Source of the DNA: Bacidia rubella
Taxonomy: Eukaryota; Ascomycota; Lecanoromycetes; Lecanorales; Ramalinaceae
DNA length: 64,000 nt
Reading direction: 5' to 3'
Assembly: GCA_032158265.1 (NCBI GenBank)
Contig: JAVTIF010000009.1
Location: forward strand, 930,001-994,000
Below are positions 22,890-34,760 of this stretch, piece by piece. The translations under genes and the position numbers were made by a program. The first letter of the stretch is position 1. Every line of letters begins with the position of its first letter. Below the pieces are notes generated by a model. That model was given only the letters and a program-made list of their open reading frames with translations. It did not search any database and was not told the origin of the DNA.

Positions 22890-25555
22890 CCTTAGGCTTC
22901 TTTAGCTCCTTTATTATCCTTATCCCTTTCTTTTTAATTATTTTATTTATTAATTATTTTATTTTATTATTTTTGCCTCATTTATTTATTAATTTATTAA
23001 AATAAGTTATATTCTTCTTTTATTAGTTTATACCTTAATTTATCTTATATAATATTATTTTATATAATTAGGTTAAGATATTTATTAGTATTATAATATT
23101 ATTTATCTTTTATTTTGTACTTATTTATTAATAGAATGTTCTATCTGAACTTATATCTAATTATTAAGCAAATAATATATTCCTTTTATTATAAGAATTT
23201 GTTAGATATTTTAAGTTCCTTACTATAATTAATAATTAAATTCCTTATATAATTATAGTCTTCTTTAAGTTTTTAATAACTATATTAAATATAGCTTATA
23301 ATATAATATAATAGTTATTATACTTTAATTCTTTATTAATAATAGGCTTACCTTTAGCTAAAGCTTAAAATATAAAAGCAAGTTAATCTTTCTTAGGAAT
23401 TTAAGTATATTATTAACTTTATTTATATAAGAATTGAAGTGCTTTAATGCTAATAAGGTATAATTTTATTATATAATTTATATTAATTGTATAAAGGCCT
23501 TTTATTTATATAATCTCCCTAAAAAGAATTATCTTCTTATTAAGATAATTATTTTTCAATATTTAAATATTATATTAGTAGATTTTAATATAATTATTTC
23601 CTTCTTTAAATTAGAAATATATTCTTTAATAAATTTATCAATTATTGTTTTGCCTTTATTTTTCTTAATTATTTATTTAATAATATTTTTTCTACTTTAT
23701 TATCTTTTTTATTTATATATTCCTTATCCTCTTTTGAAGCTAATTTTTAAGATTTTTTTCCCTTTATTAAAGGTTTATTTTTAATTATTAAATATTTATT
23801 TCTCTTTTTATACTTAATGCCTCTTAAATTTATTATTTAAATTAAGCTATAATAAAAGCTTTTTATATCCTTTAATAGTTTTAAATTCCTTAAAAGCTTT
23901 CTTTCTTAATATAATTTTTTCTTTTATTAATATTTTATTATTAATTATTATTTTAGGTTTTAAAATAAGTTTATACTTTAATAGGATTTTATTATAAAAT
24001 ATTATTTTAGCTTTCTTTTTTAGGATAATGCTTTCTAGCATAGATTTATGCTTTATAAAAAAGTTCTTTTTTTCTTTTACGATTTGTTATTATTCTAAAT
24101 AATAGTTTTACTTAAGAAAGTCTTATCTTCCCTTTAATAGCTTTCATAATTTAATCTGTAAATTTATTCTAAGTTATTGCTTCTTCTGCTTATTAATATA
24201 AGCTATTAATATTTAATTATATATATATTTTCTTTTATTATATAATTTTATTTATATTAATATTAATAAAGGCTTTATAAGATTATTAAACTTAATAATA
24301 CCCTTATTTCCTTTAAAAGGAAATATAAATAAAATAACCTTAATAATTCCTTTTTTTACTTTAAGAGCAAAGGCTATTATTATTAAGCTTATATTATTAG
24401 AAATAAATATAATAAATAAATTAAATTAAATAATAGCAGAAAATAATATTATTAAAAGATTTTATTATTATTGTAATAAATTATTAGCATAATATATTAT
24501 TTCTTAATTCTTTATTATTTAATAATTATAAATAAGCTATCCTGCTAGTTTTAAGGTTTTAGCTTTATAATCTTAGGTAGATATTAATTAATTAAAATTT
24601 GTAAATTTTGAGTAATTAATTTATTCAACCTTTTTATACAATTTATACTTTTATTAAATAGTAGCAAAAAATTTATTAATTTTTCTTATACTATTATAAA
24701 ATGCTTCTTTATTTAATAGCTTTATTATTAACCTTAAACCTTTGCTTTTTATAAAAAGAAATAGCTATTTTTTATAAATTATATAAGATAAAAATCTAAA
24801 TAACTAGATTATTAATAATTATTTATAATTTATATAATAATAAAAGGGAGGAAAAGTGTACTTAATAATATTATAATTAGATTTAGCTTTAGTTTTTATT
24901 TAAATTAATAATTCTATATATAAGGTTTATTTTATACCTTTAATATTGTATTAAGACTATTAATATTAAATTCACTACTCTTATTAAGCTATATACCTTT
25001 TAAGGACTTATTTAATTTATATACTCTAATCTAAATACTTATTTTATTATTTTTATAGGTATTTTTGCATAATTAATTATTTAAATTGAATTCTTTTTTT
25101 AAAGTAAGGTTAGTTTAGCTTAAGACTATAAGGTCTTAGTATATAGCTTTATATATATTTTGCTAAGTAAGTTTAATTTTAATATTACTTTAATTTTTGT
25201 TTATAAATATAATAGTATTAAAAGTAAAGCTTATATAGCATAATAATACTAAAATTAAGGTAATAATATTTGCTAAGGCTTATATTAATAAATTATATCT
25301 AATATTAAAATAATAATAATAATATTTGATAATAATAATGATAATTAAATTAATTAATATTTAATATCTTATAAAAGTTTATGCTTAAGAAATAATATAA
25401 TATAAGATTTTAACTAAATATAATTATAAAGAAAGATATATAATATATATTTATTATCTTTCTTAAAGGCTATTAAGTTTTAAATCTTTAATTAAATATA
25501 ATTAAAAGTTTTTATTAAGTCTTCCTTGAGGAAGATTTATATTTAACTTGGGATT
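22890..25555 (-). pseudogene. GyM downstream region: Lys-rich coding-like sequence
   Basis: On the minus strand, downstream of the chromodomain, frames read charged sequence such as K-E-D-K-E-Y-I-N-K-K-D near 23.7 kb and an open stretch of 64 codons (24041-23847) rich in Lys and Ile. A further Lys-rich piece ends near 22890 (…K-K-P-K-A-I-stop). The size and charge resemble the post-chromodomain region of ChrA/ChrB, but I see no direct sequence match. Function unknown; part could be untranslated. Confidence 0.4.
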
Positions 25556-25705
25556 ATTTATTATATTTAGAATTATATTCCTTTTTAAATTCCTATGTAT
25601 TTCTTAAGTTTTTTTAATTGTATTACTTATTTTAAGCTAAGCTAAATTTTTTTTATTTAATTAAGTAAAAGATCTTTTATTTACTATAACTAAATGTTTT
25701 TTAAT
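25556..25705 (-). pseudogene. GyM chromodomain
   Basis: The minus-strand frame reads K-I-F-Y-L-I-K-stop-K-K-F at about 25678-25650, where the stop stands for Trp, then N-K-stop-Y-N and N-L-R-N-T-stop-E, matching Y-L-(I/V)-K-W-K-G-(F/Y)…N-T-W-x-x-x-x-N-L-x-N-A-x-E-L. Its place after the integrase C-terminus supports the chromovirus call. Confidence 0.72.
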
Positions 25706-25749
25706 ATTAAAAAATTTTATAATTAATAAGTTTTTTAATTTTATTTTCT

Positions 25750-26900
25750 TTTAAATTATTATTATATTATATTAATAATAAAGATTTATTTTTAATTAAG
25801 TAAAATTAAAGATCCTCTTCTTATAAAGCTGATTTAAGTATAATAATTAATATAATTAAATAAATCTTTTATATTAATAAAATTTCTAATTGATATATAT
25901 TTAGTCCTTTAGCTTTTAAGACTTTAAAGGATTTTATTTATTAATTAATAAATTTCCTATTATTTAAACCTTTTACATTATAATTTATATATGATTTAAT
26001 AAAAGCTTTACTATTTATTTTTAATATAAAAGGATTATATCCTTTATTATATTATAGCTTTATTTTTGCTGCAATAAAAGCAAAAGTATTTATAACTTTT
26101 ATTTAAATTTTCTTTTTTTCCTTAATAAAATCTATCCTTTTATAATCTTTATAAGAGAAAATCTTGCCTTTATATAGTTTTTCTTAAAAATAACTTTATT
26201 TAATGCCTTCTTAATTATAGTATTTAAAGCATTATTAAAGGAATTAATAATTTTATTAATAATTTTATTTTATAAATAATTAAGATTTATTATAATAAAA
26301 TACTTTAATATAATTTTTAATATCTAATTTATATATTTGAATTATTTATTTATCTATAAATAATATGCTATTAAAATCAGAATATCTATATTAAATATTT
26401 TAAATATTTGCTTTTATAAGTTAAATAAGAATTTTAAATCTTTATTAAAGATAATTATTTAAGGAATACTTTATTTAAAAATTTAATAAAGCATAGCCTT
26501 TGCTTAGTCTTTAACATTTTATATATTTTTCCTTTAAGATATTATTAATAACTTTTAAATATTTATTTATTATTAATATAATTTAATTAATTTTATTAAG
26601 CTAAATAAGCAGAATTATTATAAAATTAATTATTTAAATATAAAAAATATAAAATAATATTAAGATAAATTAAAATTAATTATAAAGAATATATTTTTTA
26701 ATTTAATTTAATAAATATTTAAAGCAATACTTTATATATTTCTTTAATTAATAAATTAAATATTAAAAAAAAAGATTTTTTTTCCCTTTTTTATAAGAAT
26801 AATAAAAACCATTATAGCAATTCTTATTATATATAGCTTTAAAGATTTCTTTTTCTTATAATTTAAGTATATATAAATAAAGTTAAAAATTATATAAATC
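25750..26900 (-). pseudogene. GyM integrase
   Basis: The zinc-binding region at about 26870-26740 reads E-K-E-I-F-K-A-I-Y-N-K-N-C-Y-N-G-F-Y, from the pattern E-x-x-(H)-D-x-x-x-x-G-(F)-H with His changed to Tyr. The core near 26430 reads N-K-D-L-K-F-L-F-N-L, from S-D-R-D-P-K-F, followed by K-Q-I-F-K-I-F and a degraded H-P-Q-T-D-x-Q-S block. The tail near 25850-25780 reads Y-Q-L-E-I…Y-P-I-I…I-L-K-S-A, from the conserved (Y/F)-x-L-x-L-P…H-P-V-(F/I)-x-(V/I)-x-x-L-(K/E)-P end. Confidence 0.82.
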
Positions 26901-28120
26901 TTTATAATAAATTAATTTTTCTTTAATTTCCTTTTTTCCCTTAGATTTTAAAGCTTTATAGATTTTAAATTATATTTTATTATCTTTATATATACAGATT
27001 AAAGTAAACTTAAAATTAAATAATATCTTAATTAAAATTAATATATAAATAAAAATATTATTTAATATTTCTTTATTTTTTTTATTTTTAAAAAAGATTT
27101 CTTTTTTATTAAAAAATTATAAAAAGGCATCTAAAATAATATTCTAACTATTTAACCTTTAATAAATATTTAATTTAAATTAAAAAATATATTATAAAAT
27201 TTATATTAAATATAAATTAAGCTTATTTGCTAATAATAAAGATAATAAAGTTTATTTAATTATATTATATATAAATATATAATTAATAAAAATAATTATT
27301 TTCTTTTATATTTAATATATAATAAAATAAGCAATTTCCATAAAATCTAAATTGATTAATAACTTTTAACTTTATAAGCTAATAATGTTTCTTAGCTTTA
27401 TTTAGATACTTAAAAAAAATATAATTAATTAAATATCTTTCTTAGGAAAAATATTTTTAATTAAATTACCCTTAATATAATAAATTCTTATATTTATATT
27501 ATAGCTTTTTAATATATTTAAGTTAATAAATAACTAATATTTATTATCTTTATATTATAAATAATCTTATAATAATAATATTTTCTAAAGTATATTAAAA
27601 GCTTTATATTTAAACTTAATGTTATTATATCTAGCCTTCCAAGAATAAATTTTATATTTATATTTACCTTTTATAAAGTAGCCTTTTAATAGCTTTATTT
27701 TTTTATTCTTTAAAGATTTTATTATTTATAAACAATAAGAAATGTTTCTCTTAAAGAAATTTATTATGCTTAAATATTATTTAAGAAATTTAAAAATATT
27801 TAGAAATATTATATTCTTAATAATTATTATTTAATCTTTTATTATTTATAGTCTAAAATTATTAACTTTTAAATTTAAGAAATTAATAAAAAGATAAGTA
27901 AAGAAGGATTTCTTTAGCTTTAATAATAATTTAAGCTTAATAATTAAATTAAAGATTATTAAAAAATATTTAATATATTATTTAAATATCTTTAAAAAGA
28001 TAATAATATTATTAATATAATAATAAGAAAACTCTTAAAATAATTATAAAAAGTTATTTATTTTCTTTTATATGTAAAGTATTAAACCTTTATATTTTAT
28101 TAAAACTATATTATAATATT
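26901..28120 (-). pseudogene. GyM reverse transcriptase and RNase H
   Basis: On the minus strand at about 28027-27990 the frame reads Y-Y-Y-I-N-N-I-I-I-F-L-K-I-F-K, from (C/R)-Y-(I/V)-D-D-I-(V/I)-I-F-S-K-T-F with both catalytic Asp changed to Asn. It is followed by K-S-F-F-T-Y-L and a V-N-N-F-R-L stretch matching the K-S-F-L-G-Y-P…G-Q-x-V-D-(G/A)-F-G-L part of the RT thumb. The interval to 26901 would hold RNase H, without clear residues. Confidence 0.8.
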
Positions 28121-30630
28121 CTGACCTTTTATATAATATAATTATTACTTTATGCTATACTTTAACTTAAAATTAAAAAATATATAATATTTTGCTTTTA
28201 TTTATATATATAATATATTTATATCTTCAGAGGAAATAGATAATATTATCTTAAAAAGGCAAAGAATAACTATTAATAAGGGTAATATAATTTAATTTAT
28301 ATATATTAATAATTATATAGCCTTTTCTCTTTGGAATTTTCTTAGTTCCTTTATAAATAATCTTTTATATAATAAAGATAAGAAATTTAAATAATATTAG
28401 TCCTTTAAATTATAATATTTTTCCTTCCTTATGTATTTTATTAAACTTTTTATTAATTACTTTTAAGATTCTTTATTAAGAAGATAAATTTTATATTTTA
28501 ATTTAGCTATTAATAATTTTTAATTTTTATAAATAAAATATTTATTTATTCTTCTTTTAGTAAGTTTATAATATCTTTAGTATCTTTAAAGATAATTAGA
28601 TATCTTTTCATTATTTATTAAAGCTTCTTAGTTATTTTTAGCTTTTTATAAATAATAATTTTATTAAGAAATATTATTTTAAAGCTTAAATTAACTTATT
28701 CTCAATTATAATATACTTAAGAATATCCTTTTTATTTTAATTAATTAAATAAAAAATCTTTATTATAACTATAATATTTTAGTTTTAAATTAAACTTGCT
28801 TTTTAATATATAATATATAAGAATTATATTATTAAAGTATATTTAAATTTTATTTAAATTATTATTCCTTTTATTATTAAGGGAATTTAAAGCATCTTAA
28901 TTATTATTCTTATTATTAATATAATAAACTTTAATTTTAGATTTATTCCTATTTTAATAATTTCTTAAACTTAATTTAAGCTTTATAAAATATATTTATT
29001 TTACTAGATTATAACTTAATTAAAGTTATTAAATTATATTTCTTAGATTATAAGTTAAGGAATATATATATTATTATTATAGCTTTAATAATTATATTAT
29101 TAATAATTAAGATTATTAAAATTCCTTAAATAATATTATTAAGGCTAATAGTTTTTTTATTAATAAATATTATATTAAAAATTACTAAATCCTCTTTAGC
29201 CTTATATTAATTAAATATTACCTGCTATAATTATAAAAGGTTATTTTAAAATAAATAATTTTCTTCTTAAAGGAAATAGCTATTATATTAAGCTTTATTA
29301 AAGCTTATTATTTATTATTAATTATAATTAAGGCAGAATTATTAAAGGTAATTAAAAATTACTTTAATTTTAATATAATTTATATTAATAAGCTTATAAA
29401 ACTTAATATTAAAGAGGAATAAGGTATTAAGCTTATAATATTATTAATTAATCTTATTTATAATATACTTAAGGAAAGAAATTTCTTCTTTTATAATAAA
29501 ATAATTATTTAGCTTACTTTAAGAAGGGAAGGTTTTTTTATTTTTATTAATACCTTTAATTTTAAGATAAACTTTGATTTAATTATTTATAATAATATTA
29601 CTTATTTTATTCTTTATTATAAATATCTTTTTTAGCAGGTTCCTTATTATATATACCTTTTGCTTTTATTAATTAATAAAATATTTCCTTTTATTTATTA
29701 AGCTTATTTAAAAATAAATAAAGTATAATATATTACTTTAATAGTAGAATTAATACTTATAAATTTATATTTAAGCAATTTTAAGCTTATATATATTAAA
29801 TTAATTTATTATTTATATTAGCTTAAAAAATAAACTTATTAATAATATATATATATAGTTAGCCTTTTCTTAATTATAATATTATTTAATATGTATTTCT
29901 GCTACTTTAGTTTTATAAAGGTAATTAATATTAATATTTTAAATTTCTCCTTTAAATAGGAAGATAAATATTATAAATATTTTTTTTTTAATTTCAGAGC
30001 TTAATATTTATTTTCTAAAAGGAATTTGGTTATTGTTATATTATTAAGTTATAAAAGCATTAATAAAAATTTTATTATATAAATTATTTTATTATAATAA
30101 AAGTATAATTTTTAATTTATTTATAAAAAATGTAAACTTCTTTAAATAAAATTTCTTTAGGGGTAAATATTATATTTCTTTCTTTATATAAATTTAGTAA
30201 ATTAAAATAAATATATTTTATTATTTTAGATTTAATCTGTTTATTAAACTTTTTAATCTTATTAGCCTAAATAATTTAAGTAATTTAAGAGGTTTTTATT
30301 TATTTTAAATAGCTTATCCCTTAAAAGTTTAAGCTATATTAGCTTATATAATAGTTAAAACTGCTAAACTAAGCATATTAATATTATTTATATTAATACT
30401 GCCATTTGCAGTATTTTAGCTTAATAATTTATTATTATTTATATTTTTTATTATTATTCTCTTAATTATTAGCTCTTAATCTTAATTTTAATTGATTAAA
30501 TATAGAAATTTAACTTTAAAAACCTCTTCTTCTAAAACTTTTTTAATTAATTATATTCTAAGTCTTATTAATTTTAAAGATATCTTATATAATATCTCTT
30601 ATATATTTTACTTAGATTAATTAATATTAT
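28121..30630 (-). pseudogene. GyM presumed protease, gag and leader
   Basis: This is the upstream part of GyM on its own strand. It is extremely AT-rich with almost no CpG. No capsid, knuckle or protease motif could be read, so the assignment rests on position before RT. The 5' LTR is not identified. Confidence 0.35.
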
Positions 30631-30632
30631 TT

Positions 30633-30812
30633 AAAATAAAATAAAATAAAATAAAATAAAATAAAATAAAATAAAATAAAATAAAATAAAATAAAATAAA
30701 ATAAAATAAATTAAAATAAATTAAAATAAATTAAAATAAATTAAAATAAATTAAAATAAATTAAAATAAATTAAAATAAATTAAAATAAATTAAAATAAA
30801 TTAAAATAAATT
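30633..30812. repeat. Compound microsatellite: TAAAA pentamer then TTAAAATAAA decamer
   Basis: 30633-30710 is a near-perfect pentanucleotide array (about 15 units). At 30711 every second unit gains one A to T change, giving a perfect 10-bp repeat TTAAAATAAA for ten units up to 30810. The array then stops abruptly. Confidence 0.97.
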
Positions 30813-31262
30813 ATCAATATATACCTTAAAGGGGCTTTAATCTTACAAAGTATTTGTTAATTTATAAGTATCCTTATTAGGAGCAAATAATATAATAAAA
30901 GATTTATTATTAATATTTGTCTTAATATTTCTCTTATAAATAATAAAGGAAGTTTAACTTTAAGTATATAAATAAAAGAAATTATTATATTTCTTATATA
31001 TTATAAATTAATAATAAATTTTAATATATTTAAGGAAATAAAATCTGCTATAGTTCTTAATCTTTAATAATCTTTACTTAAAATAAGTACTTTAAGTATA
31101 TTAAATAAATATAATATATTTTATTTATTTGAATTCTAGATATTAAAAGTTTTAGATTAATATAATAAGTTTAATTTTAATTAGCTTAATATTAATATTT
31201 TAAGAATTATTAATTAATACAAATATATTAATAATTAATCTTTTTAATTATCTATTATAGTT
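30813..31262. other. AT-rich stretch without recognisable features
   Basis: I see no gene, repeat or motif. It has no CpG and resembles the CpG-poor stratum of GyM, to which it may belong. Confidence 0.4.
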
Positions 31263-31391
31263 CTCCTATAACTAGGAAGCATTGGGATGCGCTTTACCTA
31301 ATCGGGTATAGTGTCCGGCCCTAATGTATTTATATTGCATTCTTAGCTAGTTCCTACAACAAGATAATCAATTTTATATTTGACAACAGTT
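31263..31391. other. Small GC-richer patch left of ChrB, possible LTR remnant
   Basis: This ~130-bp patch keeps CpGs and CCGG-containing words (GTCCGGCCCTAATG near 31311) between two very AT-rich neighbours. On the minus strand it contains a TATA-like word (CAATATAAATACATT). Joined across ChrB it continues into TCTTGACA at 49075, so the minus strand would start TGTCAAGA, a plausible LTR end. The segment near AACTAG…CAATAT has a weak counterpart close to 51029. I rate it as a likely LTR fragment of an unidentified element. Confidence 0.35.
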
Positions 31392-31396
31392 ATAAT
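31392..31396. repeat. Target-site duplication of ChrB, left copy (ATAAT)
   Basis: ATAAT sits immediately before the TG of the left ChrB LTR and recurs exactly at 49070-49074. Confidence 0.9.
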
Positions 31397-31553
31397 TGTT
31401 ACGGTTTAGCTGGTTATTAGATAGTTAGTTATTAGATACTTAGCAGCTAATTGTATATAATTATTTTCAGTTTATTAGTTATTAATCAATCTATTTACTA
31501 CTAATTAAACGTCACAATTCTATCCTTTGTTTTTTTAACCGCGATTCGTTGTA
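31397..31553 (+). repeat. ChrB 5' LTR (157 bp)
   Basis: It starts TGTTACGG and ends GTTGTA. Same length as the other LTRs of the family, and slightly less mutated than the ChrA 5' LTR (it keeps GTCACAATTC and GCGATTCG). Confidence 0.95.
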
Positions 31554-32492
31554 TTTAATAGCAATATCTACTTGCTAAGTCAATATTACTAGCTTTTTTA
31601 AGCACTAGATCCAATAGTTTTCTACTATCCGGGTTTAAACCTATTATTTATACTAAAATTATTGGATTTACTAATAAATTATTATTTATTCAACTATAGT
31701 AATAGTTATTAAATACTATCTTAATAGTTTTACTACTAAGAAAAAAGCTTTATACTTTGCAATATCTATTTTTATATATTATAAGTAAACAATTAGTTAC
31801 TAGATATATTTTAAACGTTATAGCAGGAATATTTAAATTATTATATTTTCGTTGCTTAGCAAATATACTAAGCTATATTTTATTATAATAATATTAATTA
31901 ATTATTAGAATAATCTTTATAAATAAACCGCAATAGATATTAGATATAGAAAAACCTGAATTTTTATAATAAACTATTAAATTATTATATTAGTTTTAAA
32001 CTTTCTAAAAATATAATTAAAATTATTTTTTTAGATTCTCGAGTTAAACGTTAAAATTTGCTATTTAAGCAATTATATTACCTTAGTTTATATATTTCCT
32101 TTAAAAATCTAGCGAAGTCGTTAACTAATAGTTTGATAAAATTGATTAACTAGTATTTCAATTAATTATATCTTTTTAATCGAAATTCCTCTAGAATCTA
32201 TTAGCTTTCTAAAGCTTAGCTAAAAAGAAACAAAATTTAAACTGCTTTATCTAATGCTTTATCGGAATATAGGAAAAATATTGAATAGTTTTTTTTAATA
32301 TAGTTTTTTTATTAGTAGGTTGCGATTTATTACTTAAATACTATCGAGTTTCTAGTTATATTAATAGAAAAAACCTTAGAAAAACAAATAAATATAGCTA
32401 TATTAGAATACAAGCTTTTTATAGATATTATTAAATTAATTATTATTGAACTTTAATCAAGACTTTTTAAAATATAAAAAAGTTTATTATTT
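31554..32492 (+). pseudogene. ChrB leader/gag region, left of CopN
   Basis: Colinear with ChrA 3164-4088. It opens with TTTAATAGCAATATC just after the LTR, identical in ChrA, where the primer-binding site should be. No gag motif could be read. It is interrupted at 32492/32493 by the CopN target duplication and resumes at 39016. Confidence 0.6.
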
Positions 32493-32497
32493 AATAT
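32493..32497. repeat. Target-site duplication of CopN, left copy (AATAT)
   Basis: AATAT directly precedes the element and is repeated at 39011-39015. The aligned empty site in ChrA is AATAC (4089-4093), one transition different, which independently confirms the border. Confidence 0.95.
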
Positions 32498-32618
32498 TGT
32501 CAATAGTTAGTAATTTTATTAATCAGTTAACTAAAGTATATTGCAATTTGAACAAGACTAGATTAATACTAAGTCTACTAGGCCTTTTTAAGCCTAGTAC
32601 CTTGGCTTAATTCCAATA
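32498..32618 (-). repeat. CopN 3' LTR (121 bp)
   Basis: A direct repeat of 38890-39010. On the plus strand it runs from TGTCAATAG to TTCCAATA. It includes an imperfect palindrome (AGGCCTTTTTAAGCCTAG) that is also in the other LTR. Confidence 0.95.
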
Positions 32619-32681
32619 CTCTTACTTGAACGCTATATATAAATTTCAGTTTTAAAACGATTTAGTTTTTCTATAGTAGTT

Positions 32682-32830
32682 ACCCGGCGTACCTAGCGCT
32701 TAATTCTATTGATAATAAAGTAAAAGTAGCTTGCCCGGCGTAGTGCCTAGTATAGAAGAGGAGTTGCCTAGCGCTGGTAATATACTTAGCAAGCTTGCCC
32801 GGCGTGCCTAGCGCTACTAAGGACGCTAAC
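32682..32830 (-). repeat. GC-rich interspersed repeat cluster in the CopN 3' region
   Basis: Four copies of a motif with plus-strand core CCCGGCGTGCCTAGCGCT lie at 32682-32700, 32733-32750, 32764-32775 (partial) and 32797-32815. Two are extended on the left as AGCTTGCCCGGCGT. Spacing is irregular. The cluster stands out against AT-rich surroundings and lies between the RNase H region and the 3' LTR. An open stretch of 66 codons across it on the minus strand is probably a by-product of the GC content. Confidence 0.85.
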
Positions 32831-32895
32831 GATCTCTCTGCTATTTTCTCCTTTAATAGCAATACTAGATACAAGCGCATATTTAGTTTTAATGT

Positions 32896-33056
32896 TATAT
32901 AATAAAGATATCGTTTTTAGTTAAAATATAGTATTTTGAAATTATTTTTCATATACTTATATATATACGCATTTTTTGTACTGAAACAAGGTCAAAGAAT
33001 ATATAAGAAGTAATATAACAAATCTAAGGCTAGGTATAACTAGTCCAAGATTAATT
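32896..33056 (-). repeat. Module shared by CopN and GyO
   Basis: Homologous to 2459-2615 in GyO, same orientation. Here it keeps more C and G (for example ACTGAAACAAGGTCAAAG). It sits about 280 bp upstream of the CopN 3' LTR on the sense strand. Confidence 0.7.
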
Positions 33057-33400
33057 AAGTGGTTTCTGGGGATAGCAGAGTAGGTTTAAAAGTAATTGCA
33101 AGGGTAATATAAGCAGGCTCCTACCGAAGAATAGGCTTAATAAATAGTATTATTAAAAGCGATCCCTTTAGAAATAGCTCCTATAGCAATAGCAATAAAG
33201 ATAATTAAGCTCTTACTAAAGCAATAATATGGATTAGGCTATAGGTAAAAACAGTAACTTAGTAATCCCGCTAGAAAGGTAATTTATTTTAGGCTAAGCT
33301 TATAGCGGAAGGCTTTAAAAGCGGTCTTTAATAGGGGCTTTATAAGGCTATTGGCGATTATATTAGCAGTAAAAATATATCTAAGTTCTATTTACTAGTA
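33057..33400 (-). other. CopN interval between RNase H and the shared module
   Basis: Probably the C-terminal end of pol and the start of the 3' untranslated region. It keeps unusual G runs (TCTGGGGATAGCAGAG near 33070) and several CpGs. No motif recognised. Confidence 0.4.
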
Positions 33401-34760
33401 GTTAATAGTATTTTTTAAGAATATATATTTAATATATATATGCTTTGTTTTATTATATTAAATAGAGTCCTTTATAGAAACAATAGCGCCTTAGTTATTG
33501 CAATAGATAACTATAATAAAAACAAAAATATACTCAAGTATTTTTTGCTTTATTAATATAGTATAATTAGCAACAATATTATCTAGATCAATATCAATAA
33601 AAATAATAAAGTTAAAGATGATTTCAGTTAATTAGCTAAGCAAACGCTCTAACTAGATAGCTTTTTTAATAGTATTAATTTGTCTAATATATTCAGCTTT
33701 ATAAATAAATAATGCAATAGTAGGTTAGCGCTTTAATAACTAGCTAATTATTGTATTTCTAAAGGTAAAAATAAAAACTAAAATTAATTTATAAATATGA
33801 AAATCTCTAGCAAAGTTAGTATTAGAGAAGCTTATTAATAATTAAAATAGGCTATAAAAGACTAAAATAAGCTTAAAAGTTCTATAAATATATTAAAAAA
33901 TGCGTTTCATAGCCTATATATAAATATTATTAAAGTTAGAAAAGTAATAGCTAATAATTCTTATAGTATAAATAATATTAAGCTTTATGCCTAGTATTAT
34001 ATATATTAATAAGCTAATAAATAATTAATAGTCTAAATAAAATTAAAATTATACAATATAGCTATTAATAGCTTTCTTAAAATATATAATCTTTATTAGA
34101 GTACTAATACCTTTATTATTAAAATTAGAATTAAGTATATTAGCCTACTTAAGTACTATTTTTAAATAGGTCTTTTAGCTTAAAATTAAAGTTTAATTAA
34201 AGCAATCGCAAATAATAGCTATGCCTAAATAGAAGTTACAAAAACCTATATTAATTATATAGAACTTATAAGCAAGTTTAGCTTTTAGATTATTAATATT
34301 AAGTATATTAACATTAACAATAAATATATTATTAATATAAATAGCAATAATAATATTCTTATCTAAGTTCAAGAATATACTATAGTCTTTAATAAGGGAA
34401 CAATAGCCTAAAAAGTGAAAAAACTCTAATAAGTATTTATATTATACCCTTAGAGACTATTTAAGGCTATAAAAGGCTTTTTATAGCTTGTAAATACAAC
34501 TAGAGCTATTATTAAAACTTTAAAGCTATTATATATAAATAGTTTCTTTTATATTGCTATAGAGGAAAGTAGTCTTAATATCTATTTATTTAATTTCCAG
34601 GTTATATACTGCTATAATAACAAAAAGGGCTTTATAATTTATTAGCTTAATAACTAACACAAAAATCTTATAGAAGTCTACTTTTTTATATTATTAGAAG
34701 CCTTTAATATACTAGCGGGCTTTATAGTAAGCGAATTTACTAGAGACACTTTGTTTTGTT
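33401..34760 (-). pseudogene. CopN reverse transcriptase and RNase H
   Basis: On the minus strand the RT begins near 34680 with D-F-Y-K-I-F-V-L-V-I-K-L, from the Copia motif (Y)-x-E-T-F-A-P-V-V-K, then N-L-E-I-K-stop-I-D-I-K-T-T-F-L-Y at 34610-34555, from (Q)-(M/L)-D-V-K-T-A-F-L-(N/H)-G. At about 34350-34320 I-Y-I-N-N-I-F-I-V replaces the catalytic Y-V-D-D, both Asp to Asn, followed by L-K-A-K-L-A. RNase H near 33705-33670 reads Y-K-A-E-Y-I, from S-T-(A/C)-E-A-E-Y-I. Stops replace Gln and Trp codons. Confidence 0.9.

Larger units (their letters stand above)
22880..30630 (-). mobile_element. GyM: old chromovirus-type Gypsy element, minus strand, ends unresolved
   Basis: Minus-strand remnants occur in the order RT (about 28.1-27.8 kb), integrase zinc-binding region (26.9-26.7 kb), integrase core and tail (26.5-25.75 kb) and chromodomain (25.7-25.55 kb), followed by about 2.7 kb of Lys-rich coding-like sequence. 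This parallels ChrA/ChrB, but the sequence is clearly a different family. CpG is nearly absent (one near 24080). I could not find matching LTRs or target duplications, so both borders are approximate and the element may be truncated or split. Confidence 0.75.

Noticed and set aside
30633..30812. Regular short repeats that could suggest a CRISPR array
   Set aside because: There are no spacers; it is a 5/10-bp microsatellite in a eukaryotic retrotransposon block.
22600..31390. LTR pair for GyM
   Set aside because: I compared 22600-22900 with 30800-31390 and saw no direct repeat, so no borders are claimed.
32680..32880. A 66-codon open stretch on the minus strand over the GC-rich repeats
   Set aside because: It lies in the CopN 3' region and is open because of the GC-rich repeats. 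No family resemblance.
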